Positions 44,380 through 56,420 of a DNA stretch of 64,000 nucleotides are shown in pieces. This DNA comes from Gentiana macrophylla. Lineage: Eukaryota > Streptophyta > Magnoliopsida > Gentianales > Gentianaceae. The first letter of the stretch is position 1; each line of letters begins with the position of its first letter. A program made the position numbers and the translations under genes. Under the pieces are notes generated by a model that did no database searches, was not told the DNA's origin, and saw only the letters and a list, made by a program, of their open reading frames with translations. The stretch covers positions 189,233,620 to 189,297,619 of the forward strand of contig CM047805.1 of assembly GCA_026214975.1 (NCBI GenBank), given 5' to 3'.

Positions 44380-46484
44380 CTTGTCAGGCATTGAGCTTCA
44401 GGGGGTAGATTTGGAAAGGGAAAAAAAAAACAACTCTCAAAATTGTTAGTTAACTTGATTATATTAAGTAATAGTTGTAGGCCGGTGTTGTATTATCCAT
44501 TCCTACATTTTGCCACACTTACATCTATCATGGGATGGGAAAAAAAATGTTTGCAGCATAACAAAATAATCTATAATACCCTTTTACATATTGTTTTTTT
44601 TAAGACCTATAAGAATTGTTGGGTCTAACATCATAATTAATGATTTAAAAATATGTTATATTTAAATAGAAAAGTAAGTAAATGGAAATGTTTAATGTGG
44701 GCAAATGCACCTCATGGTTCATGTGACACTGCCACGGTGTGTCATTTGGTGTAATTATTATGGTGTTTTGTATCAAATAATATTGCATAACGTGTATTGT
44801 GAAATAAAATAAAAAAACTTTCATCACTACCTTAAATTGTTTTAATTTTTTTTTTTTTTATCAAATGAAAAAACTAAAAATTACGCGTGTCCAAACATTT
44901 CAACTTGTAAACAGCTTTTATATATATATATATATATGTATTGTAAGGTAACTTGAACAACTCTTGAACACTAAAATGTCGTTCTCAAGTATAAAGTGTG
45001 ATTGACAAAAGTTATTTCGTTTTTATATTTTTATATAAGCAAGTTTATGCTAAATATTAAAGTATCTGTTGAGTAATGTGGGTATAACGGTAGAAAAACT
45101 AATACTTACTTTATTTGAAATATGAAATGGTACGAATAAAATTGATTACTCGTCCTGTTACTATCAACATATTGGATAAATTGTTTTGGCTTTGTTAATT
45201 AAACCCATCATTTTGGTTTGTAAAAGAACTTTTGTTTCAATAAAGGTGTTAATTCACCCTACTTCTATAATTAGGATATCCCTTAACATTATTTTTTACT
45301 GCCTCTCTTCCGTGGTAAGTTTAGTACCCTATATTAATTTGCGAGTCTTAGTATTTTATCAAAACAAAATTTCAAAAATAATTTCATAAAATTTTAGACA
45401 ACAATTTAATAAAATTCCAGTATTAGATGTGAAAGTGTGGATGTTAGCACTTGCAGTAGATACTGTAAATCCTTTATAAACTGTATTTTAAAGATTTCAA
45501 CGTTCAGATTTATGAAAAATAACACTGTAGTAGATAATCTACATTTTACTGTAAACTACAGATTCTGTATAATTTCTTTTAAATCTACCGTATTTATCCA
45601 GATTCTGTAAATTTTCCCCTTATATCTAACTCATTACGTAAAATAGGGAATCTGATGCATTTCATTTTAGATAGAGATTCTGTAAACTAGATAAATATGT
45701 ATTTAAAACTGTAAAATACAGTATTATTTTAGAGCATCTGATGCAAGTGCTTTTAGAGTAACGAAAAATTATTGTATAAATTAGTGAATATTATTAATCA
45801 AAGATCTAGAGCAAATTCTATTTTTCAAGTCTACATATTTTTCTTTCTATTTATGACAATTATCTACTTTCAATTTCGTAACGAGAATAATGGTAGAAAC
45901 GTGATTATAATATTAAGTAAAACAACACGTTTTTACAACATTAATAATGATACACCATACTTCAATCGGTAGAACCTACACTACGACCAATAATGAAAAG
46001 AAACTATGATGTATGACTTGTTATAATCATTTATTATAACAATAACATTGTTTTTTATTTATTTATTTATATAATGACGTAATGAATTCAATTTGATTAG
46101 ATGATTTGTCTTGAGGAGTGACTTTGCATTTGTGGTGTAGTTTTGGTACAATAGTCACACATATGTGTGTGCAAATATATTTACCTACTTTATATATAAT
46201 ATAGTCACACATGTGGGTGCTCTTGTATAGTATCGGAGTTATAGTAAAAATTATCTTCTCTTTTTCCAATTTAAAAATAAAATAAAAATCTATGAGTTAT
46301 TTCATATTATTTATCATAAATTTTTTTTTATAAATTTTATTCATACGATACATAACATTTATCATATTGAGTAACAATGCATTGATGTAATTCAACTAAA
46401 ACATTGACCAAAAGAATGAAACAGAAACAGAATATTCAAACAAATTAACAAACACTTTAACAAAGACGGTAAACGAGAATAATG

Positions 46485-49400
46485 AGGGAGTACCGGCTTC
46501 CTAACAGAATTTTGTCCCATATATTTTCATTTTACATTTGTTGTTGTTGTTTTTTTTTTTTTGTTTTTTTTTTTGGTTGTAGTGACATCCTAGCTTATAG
46601 ATGTAATTGAGAGTTTGAATTACATATTGAGCGGCTTCTTTCAGAAAGAAAAATAATAATAATTTAAGTACATTGAACAATTAAGACACATATTTTGATT
46701 TAATCTTACACTAATCCTGTAGACGGGATTGATGGGGGACTCTATGGGTAGAGTTCCACTATTTTTTTTTTTTTTTTTAGTTTTTTAAGTGCTTAAAATA
46801 TAATTTCAATGGAAATGTGTGGGTTTATTTATTTTTTATTTCGAGAATCACAAAATAAGAATCTAAATTAAGAAAATGACGTTCTTTCAAAATTGTCTTG
46901 CATAAAGAACAAAAAATATTAAACTTATATGCATACACACAAGATTGAGATCGAGAAACAAATACAATTTCTCTCATCCACTATTTTTAAACTCCAACAA
47001 TTATAATTCTCTTATCCTCGTGGTTAATGCCTCGCTGATAAAATGAAAGTGTCGTCTAAGGTCGGAGGTGACCTATACTGAGTTGAGTGCCAGAGGCCGA
47101 TGTAAACATGCACCATGTCGATCGGCTAGCTACTTGAGGCCGTAGACGTCTTACGTCGATCTGACCATAAAAGACAGAAAACGACCCGCACCATGTCAGA
47201 TAGATGACGACCAACGTTATGTCGGTGTAATAATAACTAGCTATGGCGACGTGCGCGTAATTAAGGAGACAAATTTTGTTGATGCCAATATTGAGATGGG
47301 CCTATGTAGGCCCATTTACTAAAAAGGTCTTCCAGATTATCAAATACCCGAAATGTGTCACGCGTGCGAAGTAAGTATAAATACACACGTCATGCGACAA
47401 GTTGTTTAATATCAATCACTACCGTTAAATGTGAATTTATTAATAAATAGTTATTAATTAACGATAAATTAAATTGTTTAATTTAGCTAATTCTAAAAGT
47501 TAGAATTATAATTTATATTTACGACCAACGTATTCGGGAACCTAACGGGTAACACACATATAGATTAATTTATGGATAATGATACGTTTGCATCCAAAAG
47601 TTTAGATAAAGATTACACTCAACATTATCTTGTGGTTGTGAGTGTTTCTATGTTTTTTTTTTTTAATTTTCATTGAAAATAAAAAAAATGAATGCTAAGA
47701 TGATGAGGGTATAAAATTTATGTAAATTTTTAGAGGTACATGTGTATCAGGGTTAAAACGTAGATATGAGAGATATCAAGTGTTTAAAAGGCAAACTCAT
47801 GACCAAAATATGTTTTTCTTTTGTATCTTAAAACTAGTGGTGAATCCCACATCACAAAGCGCGGCGTCGCGCAAGAGGATGTGACGTAAACGTAAAAGTT
47901 GAAGAAATATGAAAACCATATAGTTTAAAAGATGAAGCGTTCACATAAACCAAATAATTCTGGTAATGCATTTTTATTTATACTTAAGCAAATAGTTCAA
48001 AAGATACATAGGTTTAATTTATCATAACTTACAAAAGATAGTGGAATATGATGATTGCAAGCTCTAATAGTTATGTATATTACTACACCATTAAACTTTA
48101 GCTATGTTAAAAGCGAATGTATATACTAACTATACATAGTAAAAAAAACTAAGTAAAAAAAAAATTGTTATACTTACATAGTTTTGTTTTACTCATTAAC
48201 TATTCAGCTATAACCCCGGGAAGAAAATATATTTAGAATTAGATTAATAAAAGTTCTCTTTTCCTATAAAAAAAACTATAAGTATAACAATTTTTTATCA
48301 TCGTATATATGTATATTAATGACATAAGAAAGAATCAGACTAAATATCAACGTATTACAATTATATGTTTACATAACACTATAAAGTAAAATAAAAATTA
48401 ATTGGTATAACCCACGATGTATCACCAAACATACAAAAAATATAAAGTTTCACAATTTAATAGACAACTACAACAGTTAAATTGTAACAAAAAGGGTAAA
48501 AAAAAAAAAAAGAAGAGTGATCTAGCAATCACTAGTTTTTTGGTCTACAACCTTAAGAGAGTCCTTGGTAAATTATTTGTCCGGATTGCTATTAGAGGCC
48601 GAGTATTTGTACACCTCATATTTTGACAAACATTGTGAAATTTCATACTATCATTTAATTTCACAGGTACAAATTTAATTACGCTCTTCATTTTCGTCCT
48701 CGGTAAATTATTCACGTGGATTACAAATTGACGCAGAATATTTGTGCACCTCAAACATTGTGAAATTCCATATTAGTTACGTTGACAAACCAAAATCGAT
48801 TGAACAAAACAAAGTCGATTTGTCGTAAGGAAATAAAATTTTTAATTTTCACCGCGTTAACCCGGTTATTTTCTTACAGATTCGTCTGCTCATCATTATT
48901 TTGATAAAACAAAACAAAGTCGGTCTGTTATAAGGAAATACTATAAAATTTTAATTTTTACTCTTATAAGGAAATACTATAAATGTGGGCCTACAAAGAC
49001 ACTAGGCCAAGTTTGTTATAAGGAAATACTATAAAATTTTAAATTTTGCTGTGTTGTGGGACACTTATACTGGCCCTTTAAAATGTGGGCCTGCACATAG
49101 GCCAAGTCATATGTCACACAAGACATATAAATAACCCAACATTTGCATATAAATGGCCCAACATTTTTCAATTCATATTTAAGTAATAATCCATCTTTAT
49201 TGCTTTTTAAAGGCTCATTCTTTATATTTTGTTAAAAATACCCTTAATTATTTTTTGCTAAAAAAAATGCCCTTAATTAATTGAATCAAATCTTTCTTCC
49301 TTGTATGTATTAGATAATACAATTACAGATTTCTTGTACACACACGTATTAGTGTAAAATACTACTAGTATAATTTAGGATCTTCTAGATAACAATGAAT

Positions 49401-49500
49401 CATCCTAATTGATTCTCTTGATTTTATAGATACAGTAGAATCATTCTTTGATTTTGTAACTACTGTATATATGTGTAACCTCAGCAAGTAAATATCATTG
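46485..49500. other. AT-rich intergenic region with LTR fragments
   Basis: No gene is seen. The part at 47,260-47,570 and that at 48,770-48,900 share words with the solo LTR at 53,582-55,548 (for example aacgtattcggg...gggtaacacacata and aagtcgat...aaggaaataaaat), so they look like LTR fragments of a related family. Bases 48,900-49,050 contain three copies of ataaggaaatactataaa. A repeated gtgaaatt/aatatttgt word pair occurs at 48,600-48,770. Confidence 0.45.
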
Positions 49501-49662
49501 GTGAAATTTTAAAATACAACCGTTGTAGGAAGGTTTTACCACTCATTTCTAACCTCTCACACACGATAAAAGTGTATTATATAAAAAAGAGTAAAAATGA
49601 GAGGCTCTAATGTATGCCACTTGATATAACCTTCCCACAACCGTTGCACCATAAAATATCTC
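49501..49662. mobile_element. Mutator-like MITE, 162 bp
   Basis: The left end (35 bases from 49,501, containing aaccgttgtaggaagg) is mirrored at the right end (49,628-49,662, aaccttcccacaaccgttg). Flanks ATATCATTG and ATAACATTG form a 9-base target duplication with one mismatch, as in MULEs. There is no coding capacity. Confidence 0.7.
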
Positions 49663-49859
49663 ATAACATTGAGTAAAAATCATTTTCCAATCTAAACATG
49701 GTATCATAGTATTTTTTGATCCCCAACCTCTTCCTTCTACTTTCTTTTTCGTCCATGTTCTTCAAGCCATCTCGAGAAAGAAAAAAAAACCTTTTCTTTC
49801 TTTCTTCATTCATGCTCTCCTTTTCTTCTTATTTCGCTCCCAACCTTCCATGTTCTGAT

Positions 49860-49978
49860 GGCTGAAAACACTCATAATTCTGTTGCTCTAAAGCCAACAT
49901 CCACCCCTCGCGCCTACCTTGAAAAATGTCAACTATTTGACTCTCAGGGTCACAGTGCTACACGATGCTCCTTGTGAA
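49860..49978 (+). pseudogene. Ty1/Copia gag zinc-knuckle remnant
   Basis: An open frame starting MAENTHNSVALK ends with CQLFDSQGHSATRC. That is a CX2CX4HX4C zinc knuckle whose second Cys is Phe. It stops 69 bases before the Gypsy insertion site. The pol remnant beyond the Gypsy element may belong to the same copy. Confidence 0.55.
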
Positions 49979-50047
49979 CTATCATCTCTCCTAAAAGTTA
50001 AACTGATAGGGAGATAGATGATTAACATTATACATATCTAATACGGC

Positions 50048-52178
50048 TGTAATATTCCGATTTTCGGGAAAGAGCAGACGTGTCATTTTGTGAAAACGAA
50101 ATATTATTATTTCTTTTATTTTATGGGAGTTAAGTATTTAATTGATTATATATATATTTTCGAAAATATGTATATGATTTAAAGGGAATTTCTGATTTTT
50201 GGTAATTAGGGATAAATAAGGAAAAAGGGATTTATGGGAAATTGGTATTTAAGGAAAATTGACACAGATTAATCCCATAACCTAAACATTAAATCATAAA
50301 TTCAGACTCCAAGCTTTTCTTTCTCTGCGCAATTTGGAGAAGAGAAAAAGGGTTAGAAGAGTTCTTCAATTATCTTAAGAGGTGTTGAACCGTTTTCAGA
50401 TCAGACTCGAGAATTGGAATCGTCGTGAGAAGGACATCGTTTGGATATCAGCTTTGTGGGAAGTGCTGCAGACTTTCGAGGCTGTTGAAATTGGTTTTTG
50501 GCTGCAAATAGGTAAGAGGCTCTTCCTACGATTTCAATTATCGTTTATAAGGATTAGATCGTGTTTAAGATGTTTTAATGCTAGGAAGATGTGTCTTTTC
50601 GTTGATCAATGATCATAGATGCTATGGTTTGATTAGATATGTTTTTCTGTGTTTTACTGGGTTTAATTCGATGTCAATTAGGTTAGAAACGGATTAGAAA
50701 TCGCGTTTTGAAGGTTTTAGCGTTTTGGGAAAAACCAGGCAAACGAGCGTTCGCAATAAAGCGGGCGGGCGTTTGCGACCATATAAAGAAATCAAACGGG
50801 CGTTTGCACAAGCGCACGGGCGTTTGAGGATAGACTTTGATTCGAGATGTAGCCATTTTTACGAACGGGCGTTTGGGGGTTAGTGGACGGGCGTTCGATG
50901 TCAAACGGGCGTCCATAGGATGTCAAACGGGCGTTTGTCCTGTTTTATCTTGTTTTTACTGTTTTATCGTTTCAGCTTGGTTTCGGGTTTCATAATCATG
51001 TTTTTATTGTTTTAAACCCTTAATTTGTGATACGTGAACATTTCATAAACATAAACAAGCCTGAATTGAGCTTCTGATTCGTTCAGTTAAAACACCGAAT
51101 GTACTCTTAAAGGTAGTTGAAGTTCGGATCCGTCGGAAGAGCATGATAGGCTTGTGCTTTGATGAATTAGCATTCATCAATGTCTCGTGTAATTGCTAGG
51201 CCTTGTCTATGTCTAGTGGTGGTCTAGAAGAGAGGAGTATTTGTGAGGAGATTAATTGAAAACACTTAGGTGGTTAGTTAATCATTCTAACAAAACACGT
51301 CTTGACTAGTAAAAGATTAAACAACATGTCTCTCTTGGATAGGCACCGATCTATATCGCGATGTATGTGCTACCACCGAAGGTGGAAGAACCCGTAGAGT
51401 CAAAAAAACCACAAGTTCGGGTGACTCCAATCGAGATGTGCGTACTATCGAGTCTACCTATTCTGACTTCGTGGATATTGGTGTGATCCACTAATATGTT
51501 GCCAAGAGTGTCCCAAAAGTGGATACGCCGTAAGTGCTCTTGAGTGCGGTTGTAACATAGATAAGTTAAGTAGAAACGTTTAGTCAATTCATGTTGATGG
51601 ACATGAAATGAACCCTAGATTGAGTCGGTCATACATAAACAACTAAACTTCTAAATATCTTTTCTTTATAAATTGTAATTGTTGTCGTAGCTTCTCTTTC
51701 TTATTAAGTACGTTGTACTTACCTCAAATGCATGTTTTCTATGTGCTTGGGGGTGAGAAGATGAACAGGTGGATCATAGTTACGAGGAGGAGTTCGATGA
51801 TGACGTTTGACGACGCTTCTTTGAAGACTTTACATTTATCATTATGTTATTCATTTGTTAGACTGTTTTTAGTACTGTTGGTTTAGACTTTTGGTCTTCC
51901 GAGACTTGTAGTACCTTTACTTTCCGTTTGAGAATATCGTACGTTCTTTTGGGATTTCGTATTTTCTTTGAATGTAATAAAGTTACATTTCCATCTTTAG
52001 ATGGTAATTCTATTCTTGGATGTTTGGAGATTTATTGCCCGAGTCTTTTGCTTCGGTTTGCTTATTTTTGATACGACGTAGTAGAGGCTTACGTATGAAA
52101 TGAAGTTATCTTTATTTTATACGTGCCGAACGTGCCTTTTCCGGATAAGGACTCGGTGTCCGGGAACGGGGCGTTACA
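50048..52178 (+). repeat. 5' LTR of the Tekay-like element
   Basis: 2,131 bp, starts TGTAATATTCCGATTTTCGG and ends GGGGCGTTACA. It is near-identical to the other LTR except in the GC-rich array near 50,740-50,940 and a few single-base indels. Confidence 0.95.
50741..50938. repeat. Array of AACGGGCGTTTG motifs in the 5' LTR
   Basis: Eight copies of ACGGGCGTTTG or close variants lie at irregular spacing. Several have AAACG...CGTTT dyad symmetry. This is the only CpG-dense patch in an AT-rich LTR. Confidence 0.9.
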
Positions 52179-52180
52179 GT

Positions 52181-52192
52181 TAGTATCAGAGC
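52181..52192 (+). other. Primer-binding site of the Tekay-like element
   Basis: TAGTATCAGAGC, two bases after the LTR, differs by one base from the tRNA-iMet complement TGGTATCAGAGC. Its position fixes the LTR end at 52,178. Confidence 0.85.
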
Positions 52193-52276
52193 GAAGCATC
52201 TTTTAGGCTTCCTTTCTTTTAAGATAAGTTTTCTCTAGATCCTTTAGTAACGTTCTGGTTTTCTTTCATCTTCAGG

Positions 52277-53509
52277 ATGGTGTTCACGAGAACTGGAGCG
52301 GGTGTAGAGACTTCCAGAGTTTGACGGGAAAGTCCAACACCGGTCGTAGGAGGCGGTGTTGTGAGGCAGATTCCTCCACCTCAGCGGAGCTTATCACCAC
52401 CACCTCATCTTCGCGACACCCACACCAAGGTCTCGGCGGGTTTGTCACCACGACCTCGTCGAGCAACCTCCACGATGGCACATGGGAGTTCGGTTCGATT
52501 TTCTTTGGTGAGCGATGTTCCAAAGCGAGATTTGTACCGCCACCGGTAAGCTACCCTCCGCACCAAAGAAAACTTTTACCCTCCACCGGTCGGCGTTTAC
52601 CTCCACCATTGAGCCACCCCTCACCACTAGTGTTTCACCAACAACAGCAGACCTTTTATACCCACCTCCTGTAGGTCATACCCCTCGACCTACCGTACCA
52701 CTTTCACCGTGTTTCGACCATCAGCAAGGTTTTGGTTACCCACCCTTGGTTTCCAACAACCTCAGCCGACCCCACATCACCACCAGAATTACCATCAGGG
52801 ATATTATCCTTACCAGACTGAGCCTCAAGTGATCCCACCTTACCCTCAACAACCCCAGTACCAGCAACATATACCTTTTGGATACCCACCTGTTTACCCA
52901 CCAGTGAGACCGGCTTTTGAGCAAGCGCCGCCAGTTGATTGGTATACAAGACTGAGGAGTAACAGAGTTTAGGATTTCTTTGGGAATGTAGAACATTCAA
53001 AGGCTGAGGAATGGATAAGAAGCTTCGAAAAGGCATGCGGGAATATACATGTGCCTGAGACTGAGATGGCACAACTTGCAGTTAGTTTCCTGTTGGGGGC
53101 GGCAGAAGCATGGATAGATGCCATTCAGATTAGTAATGGTAAGATCATAGACTGGGAAGCTTTTAAAGCTACGTTTTTCAACGAGTACTTCCCGGCAACA
53201 GTACAAGCGGACAAGGCAAGTCAGTTTTTGAAACTTAAGCAGGGTAATGACTTGACGGTATCTTAGTACACCAACATGTTCAATGAGTTGGGAAGGTTTT
53301 ACCCTGAGCTGATGAAAGTGGAAGAAAGGAAAATGGCCCTCTACAAAGAAGGGTTGACCTATGAAATTCAGTCTGGCATGTTGGGATTTACAGCGAGGAC
53401 TATGGCGGAGTTACTGAATAAAGCCTTGGAGGTTGAGACCTTCAGGAAGAAGGCTACGGTTGTCATTGGAAGCAAGAGGAGCTTTGGGACTAGTCAAGGC
53501 AATTATTGA
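52277..53509 (+). pseudogene. Gag of the Tekay-like element, broken
   Basis: The ATG at 52,277 is followed by a stop after 15 codons. The proline/glutamine-rich N-terminal part then continues in shifting frames. From 53,000 the retrotransposon gag core is clear (EWIRSFEKACG, AWIDAIQI, WEAFKATFFNEYFP). A TAG at 53,264-53,266 replaces what should be a Gln codon. The frame resumes to ALEVETFRKKA. Gag would form the virus-like particle. Confidence 0.85.
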
Positions 53510-53581
53510 AGAGCACCACAACAGAACGTCAAGAAGACAACAGCTCTTACGGCAACAAAGGCCCCAAATAGTGCACCTCTT

Positions 53582-55548
53582 GTTGGAATAGTGTCCTAAA
53601 CCCAATCGGGTTGGACCGGATCCGACCGGGTCGGATCATTTCTACTATTTCTTTATGTTTATACATATATTAAATGGCTTTTCTGTTGTCATATATATGT
53701 TCTTTTAAAGAACCAATTGTGAATTGTTATATGATAACGTCCTTAGTATTAAACTCGTGATAGAGAAACCATGATGATAGGCGATTATGGTTGATGAGAT
53801 CTCTAATCGCTTTAATAAGTTTGATACTTAAATGTCTCTAGGTGATGTACTATTAAATAGGGCATTGATAGTATGAAACAGAGCTAGCACGTATTAGATG
53901 TCTTCGCCTTTAGGCGAGGATAGATCTCGTCTATTGAAGTGTAGAGACACTTGACCGTGCGTGGGCGTGTATTGAGAATGCGTCGTTAGATCGACCCACT
54001 TACACGGATAAGTGTCACACTATGTGACGGTTGTGTAATTATCCTTAGGACCGGAGTCTTCGGGGCATCACGGTGTGGATTGTCATGCTTTGACACTATT
54101 GAGGTTTCCACAGCCATGGGGGCGATCATGCGGTAGTGATTGGGTATGATCTTCAAGCATCGCGGAGTATACATGATTGGTCGTCTGGAATCGCGTATCC
54201 TAAGATTGGGATCGAATATCCGAAATGGCCTTCTTATAAAGAATGTCTTACTCTCGTGAATCTTTGCAAAGTGGGAGTAAATGAGTTACTTCGAGAGAGC
54301 ATGATAACCAGATTATAAGATACGGTCGTTGATGTTTTGACACTCGACTAACGACCGTATGGATATTATTACAATGATAGGATTGTAAGTTACACGGCAA
54401 TCGTTTTCACATGAAGGTAGTAGTCATTGCATTTGACTCTTCCGATGATCGGGGTCACGGTGTGTTGCTGAGACGCTATCCCGTGATCGCGTTAGGCATG
54501 AAGGGCATTTTCGTAATTTGCACTTTGTGTCTACGGCCAACATATTCGAAGCCTATCGGGTCACACACATAAGAACATCTAGCGGATTAAAATGTGGTTA
54601 TAGATGATAACCAAATAAGGAAAGTTTATCTCGAGACTATAAAGGTTATAGTGGTAAATTAATATTGTGGTATTTATTTATTATGAATAAATTAAATACA
54701 AGATATTAATAATATTAAATTAATTAAAGAATATTCCTGATGCCAAAATATTGGCTAAAGGTGGCGCAATTTTGGAGTGTCTAAGATACACTTGGATTGT
54801 GCAATTTAATTAATGGTATTACCATATATTAATATTAGATATTAATATTTATAAATATATGCATACATGCGTGTTGCACATATGATGTGCATGTGCACAT
54901 TTGTTTCCAAAATATATATATTTATATAGATTTATTTGTGTAATATATATGTGATATATACACATATGTAAATTGATTTATGGTAATAAAATAAAGATAG
55001 TCAATATTAGATATTGACAATATCTTGGAAATATTCAATATGAGATATTGACAATATCCTAGATTTATTTAATATGAGATATTATAATAAATGAGATAAA
55101 TCAATCAAATATATTTTCCTTATTTATTGGAAAAATGTTTTCTTCTCTCTACTCTACTAAGGGCCACGCCATACACTATAAATATAGTGTGGGTGTCAAG
55201 CTCTTTTTAGACATCATAATTGCAAGAACTCATAGTTCTTGTGTAAAATAGAGAGCATCTTATGGAGAGTTGGAGAGAGGAAAAAGGCGATCCCTAGCAA
55301 CCGAGTTTTCCAAGTAGCAATCCATGATGGGATTCCGGCGGGTGTTCGTGTGGACTAGCGGTGAGGCCGAACACTTGGCGGCTATATGCGTAACTACTCT
55401 CGCTTAGATGGTCAAAAGCGTCGATCTTTTAGATCAACCAAGGTAACCACCGTCTACTACTTATTTGTTTATTGCTTAAACGAAGTCGATCCTGGTTAAA
55501 AGGAAATAAAATTTTAAATTCATTGCGTTCCGCGTAGATTTCCTAACA
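53582..55548 (+). mobile_element. Solo LTR nested in the Tekay-like gag
   Basis: Starts TGTTGGAATAGTG, ends TTCCTAACA, and has no internal genes. CCTCT flanks it at 53,576-53,580 and 55,549-55,553, with one extra T at 53,581. A TATA box lies at 55,177-55,184. Flanking gag sequence resumes directly after it with the zinc knuckle. It is younger than the host Gypsy insertion. Confidence 0.88.
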
Positions 55549-55553
55549 CCTCT

Positions 55554-55772
55554 GTGTTCCAAGTGCAACAAAAATCATTCAGCGCGAGTGCCGACAGAAC
55601 ACGAATAGTTGCTACCTTTGCGGAGAACCGAGACACTTTTCTAGGGAATGTCCCAATAAGGGGAATGAAAGGAGTATGAGCCGGGGAAACGGGAGAAGCG
55701 GCCCAAGCCGACCAGTTCGAGTTTTTGCAGCTGATGCTAGGGATGCAGAACCAGAGGATGATGTTATCTCAG
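55554..55772 (+). pseudogene. Gag zinc knuckle of the Tekay-like element (continuation)
   Basis: CYLCGEPRHFSREC at 55,610-55,651 is an intact CX2CX4HX4C knuckle, which binds the element's RNA. It continues to AEPEDDVIS just before an intron-like insert. Confidence 0.85.
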
Positions 55773-55879
55773 GTACCTTGTTGTTATTTTATTTTATTAA
55801 GATATTTTTATAGCACGTTTACTAATCTTCAATTTTATTTAAATGAATGAATATGCATCCTAGAATGCGATAATGTTAG
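55773..55879 (+). other. Intron-like AT-rich insert between gag and protease
   Basis: About 107 bases begin GTACC after TCTCAG and end TTAG. They contain stops in the gag frame and are T-rich. Removing them would bring the gag frame (DVIS) to a downstream DNLVV segment. It may be a real spliced intron or just a random insertion. Confidence 0.4.
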
Positions 55880-56420
55880 ATAATCTAGTGGTGAGCTTTG
55901 TTCGATCACGGGAGCGTCTAACACCTTTGTGTCGACCAAGGTAGCTAAGAAGTTGAGTTTACCCTCGGAACCTTTAAGAAACACCTTGGAGATAACTACA
56001 CCGTTAGGGAAGGTAACAAAGGTAACTAGGATTATACCTCAAGTGGAAGTTCGAGTTGGATCTTATCGATGCAAGAGTGACTTCACAGTTTTAGACTTTT
56101 CAGACTTCGATGTAATTCTTGGAATAGACTGGCTATCCGAGAATTATGTTCACCTAGATTGCCGAGAGAAGAAAGTGACTTTTAAGATACCCGGGAAATC
56201 AGATAAGACTTATCAAGGTAACGTGTACAAGCCGAGTAAGAAGCGACATCCGATAATTTCAGCAGTCAAGGCAATTAGAGCTTGTCAGAAGGGTTGTGAA
56301 GGCTACTTGTTGTACGCAGTGGATGTGGATCAAGTGAAGCCAAAGCTAGAGGAAACTCCTGTAGTGAGAGAGTATCCCGGTGTTTCCGGAAGAAGTTTCT
56401 TGGGGAAACATGCCGGATAG
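55880..56420 (+). pseudogene. Protease of the Tekay-like element
   Basis: The FDSGAS-like active site at about 55,901-55,920 is frame-disrupted (ttcgatcacgggagc). Downstream the body is open, with SDFDVILGIDWLSENYVHLDC typical of Gypsy proteases. It would process the polyprotein. Confidence 0.8.

Larger units (their letters stand above)
43285..46478. repeat. Segmental duplication, copy B
   Basis: Counterpart of 39,005-41,672. It adds DNA absent from copy A, including a segment at about 45,420-45,760 rich in ctgtaaa/agattctgta words. An A run lies at about 43,469-43,492. Confidence 0.85.

Noticed and set aside
52321..52972. Proline-rich open frames as a host gene
   Set aside because: They sit between the PBS and gag core of the Tekay-like element and are its broken N-terminal gag.
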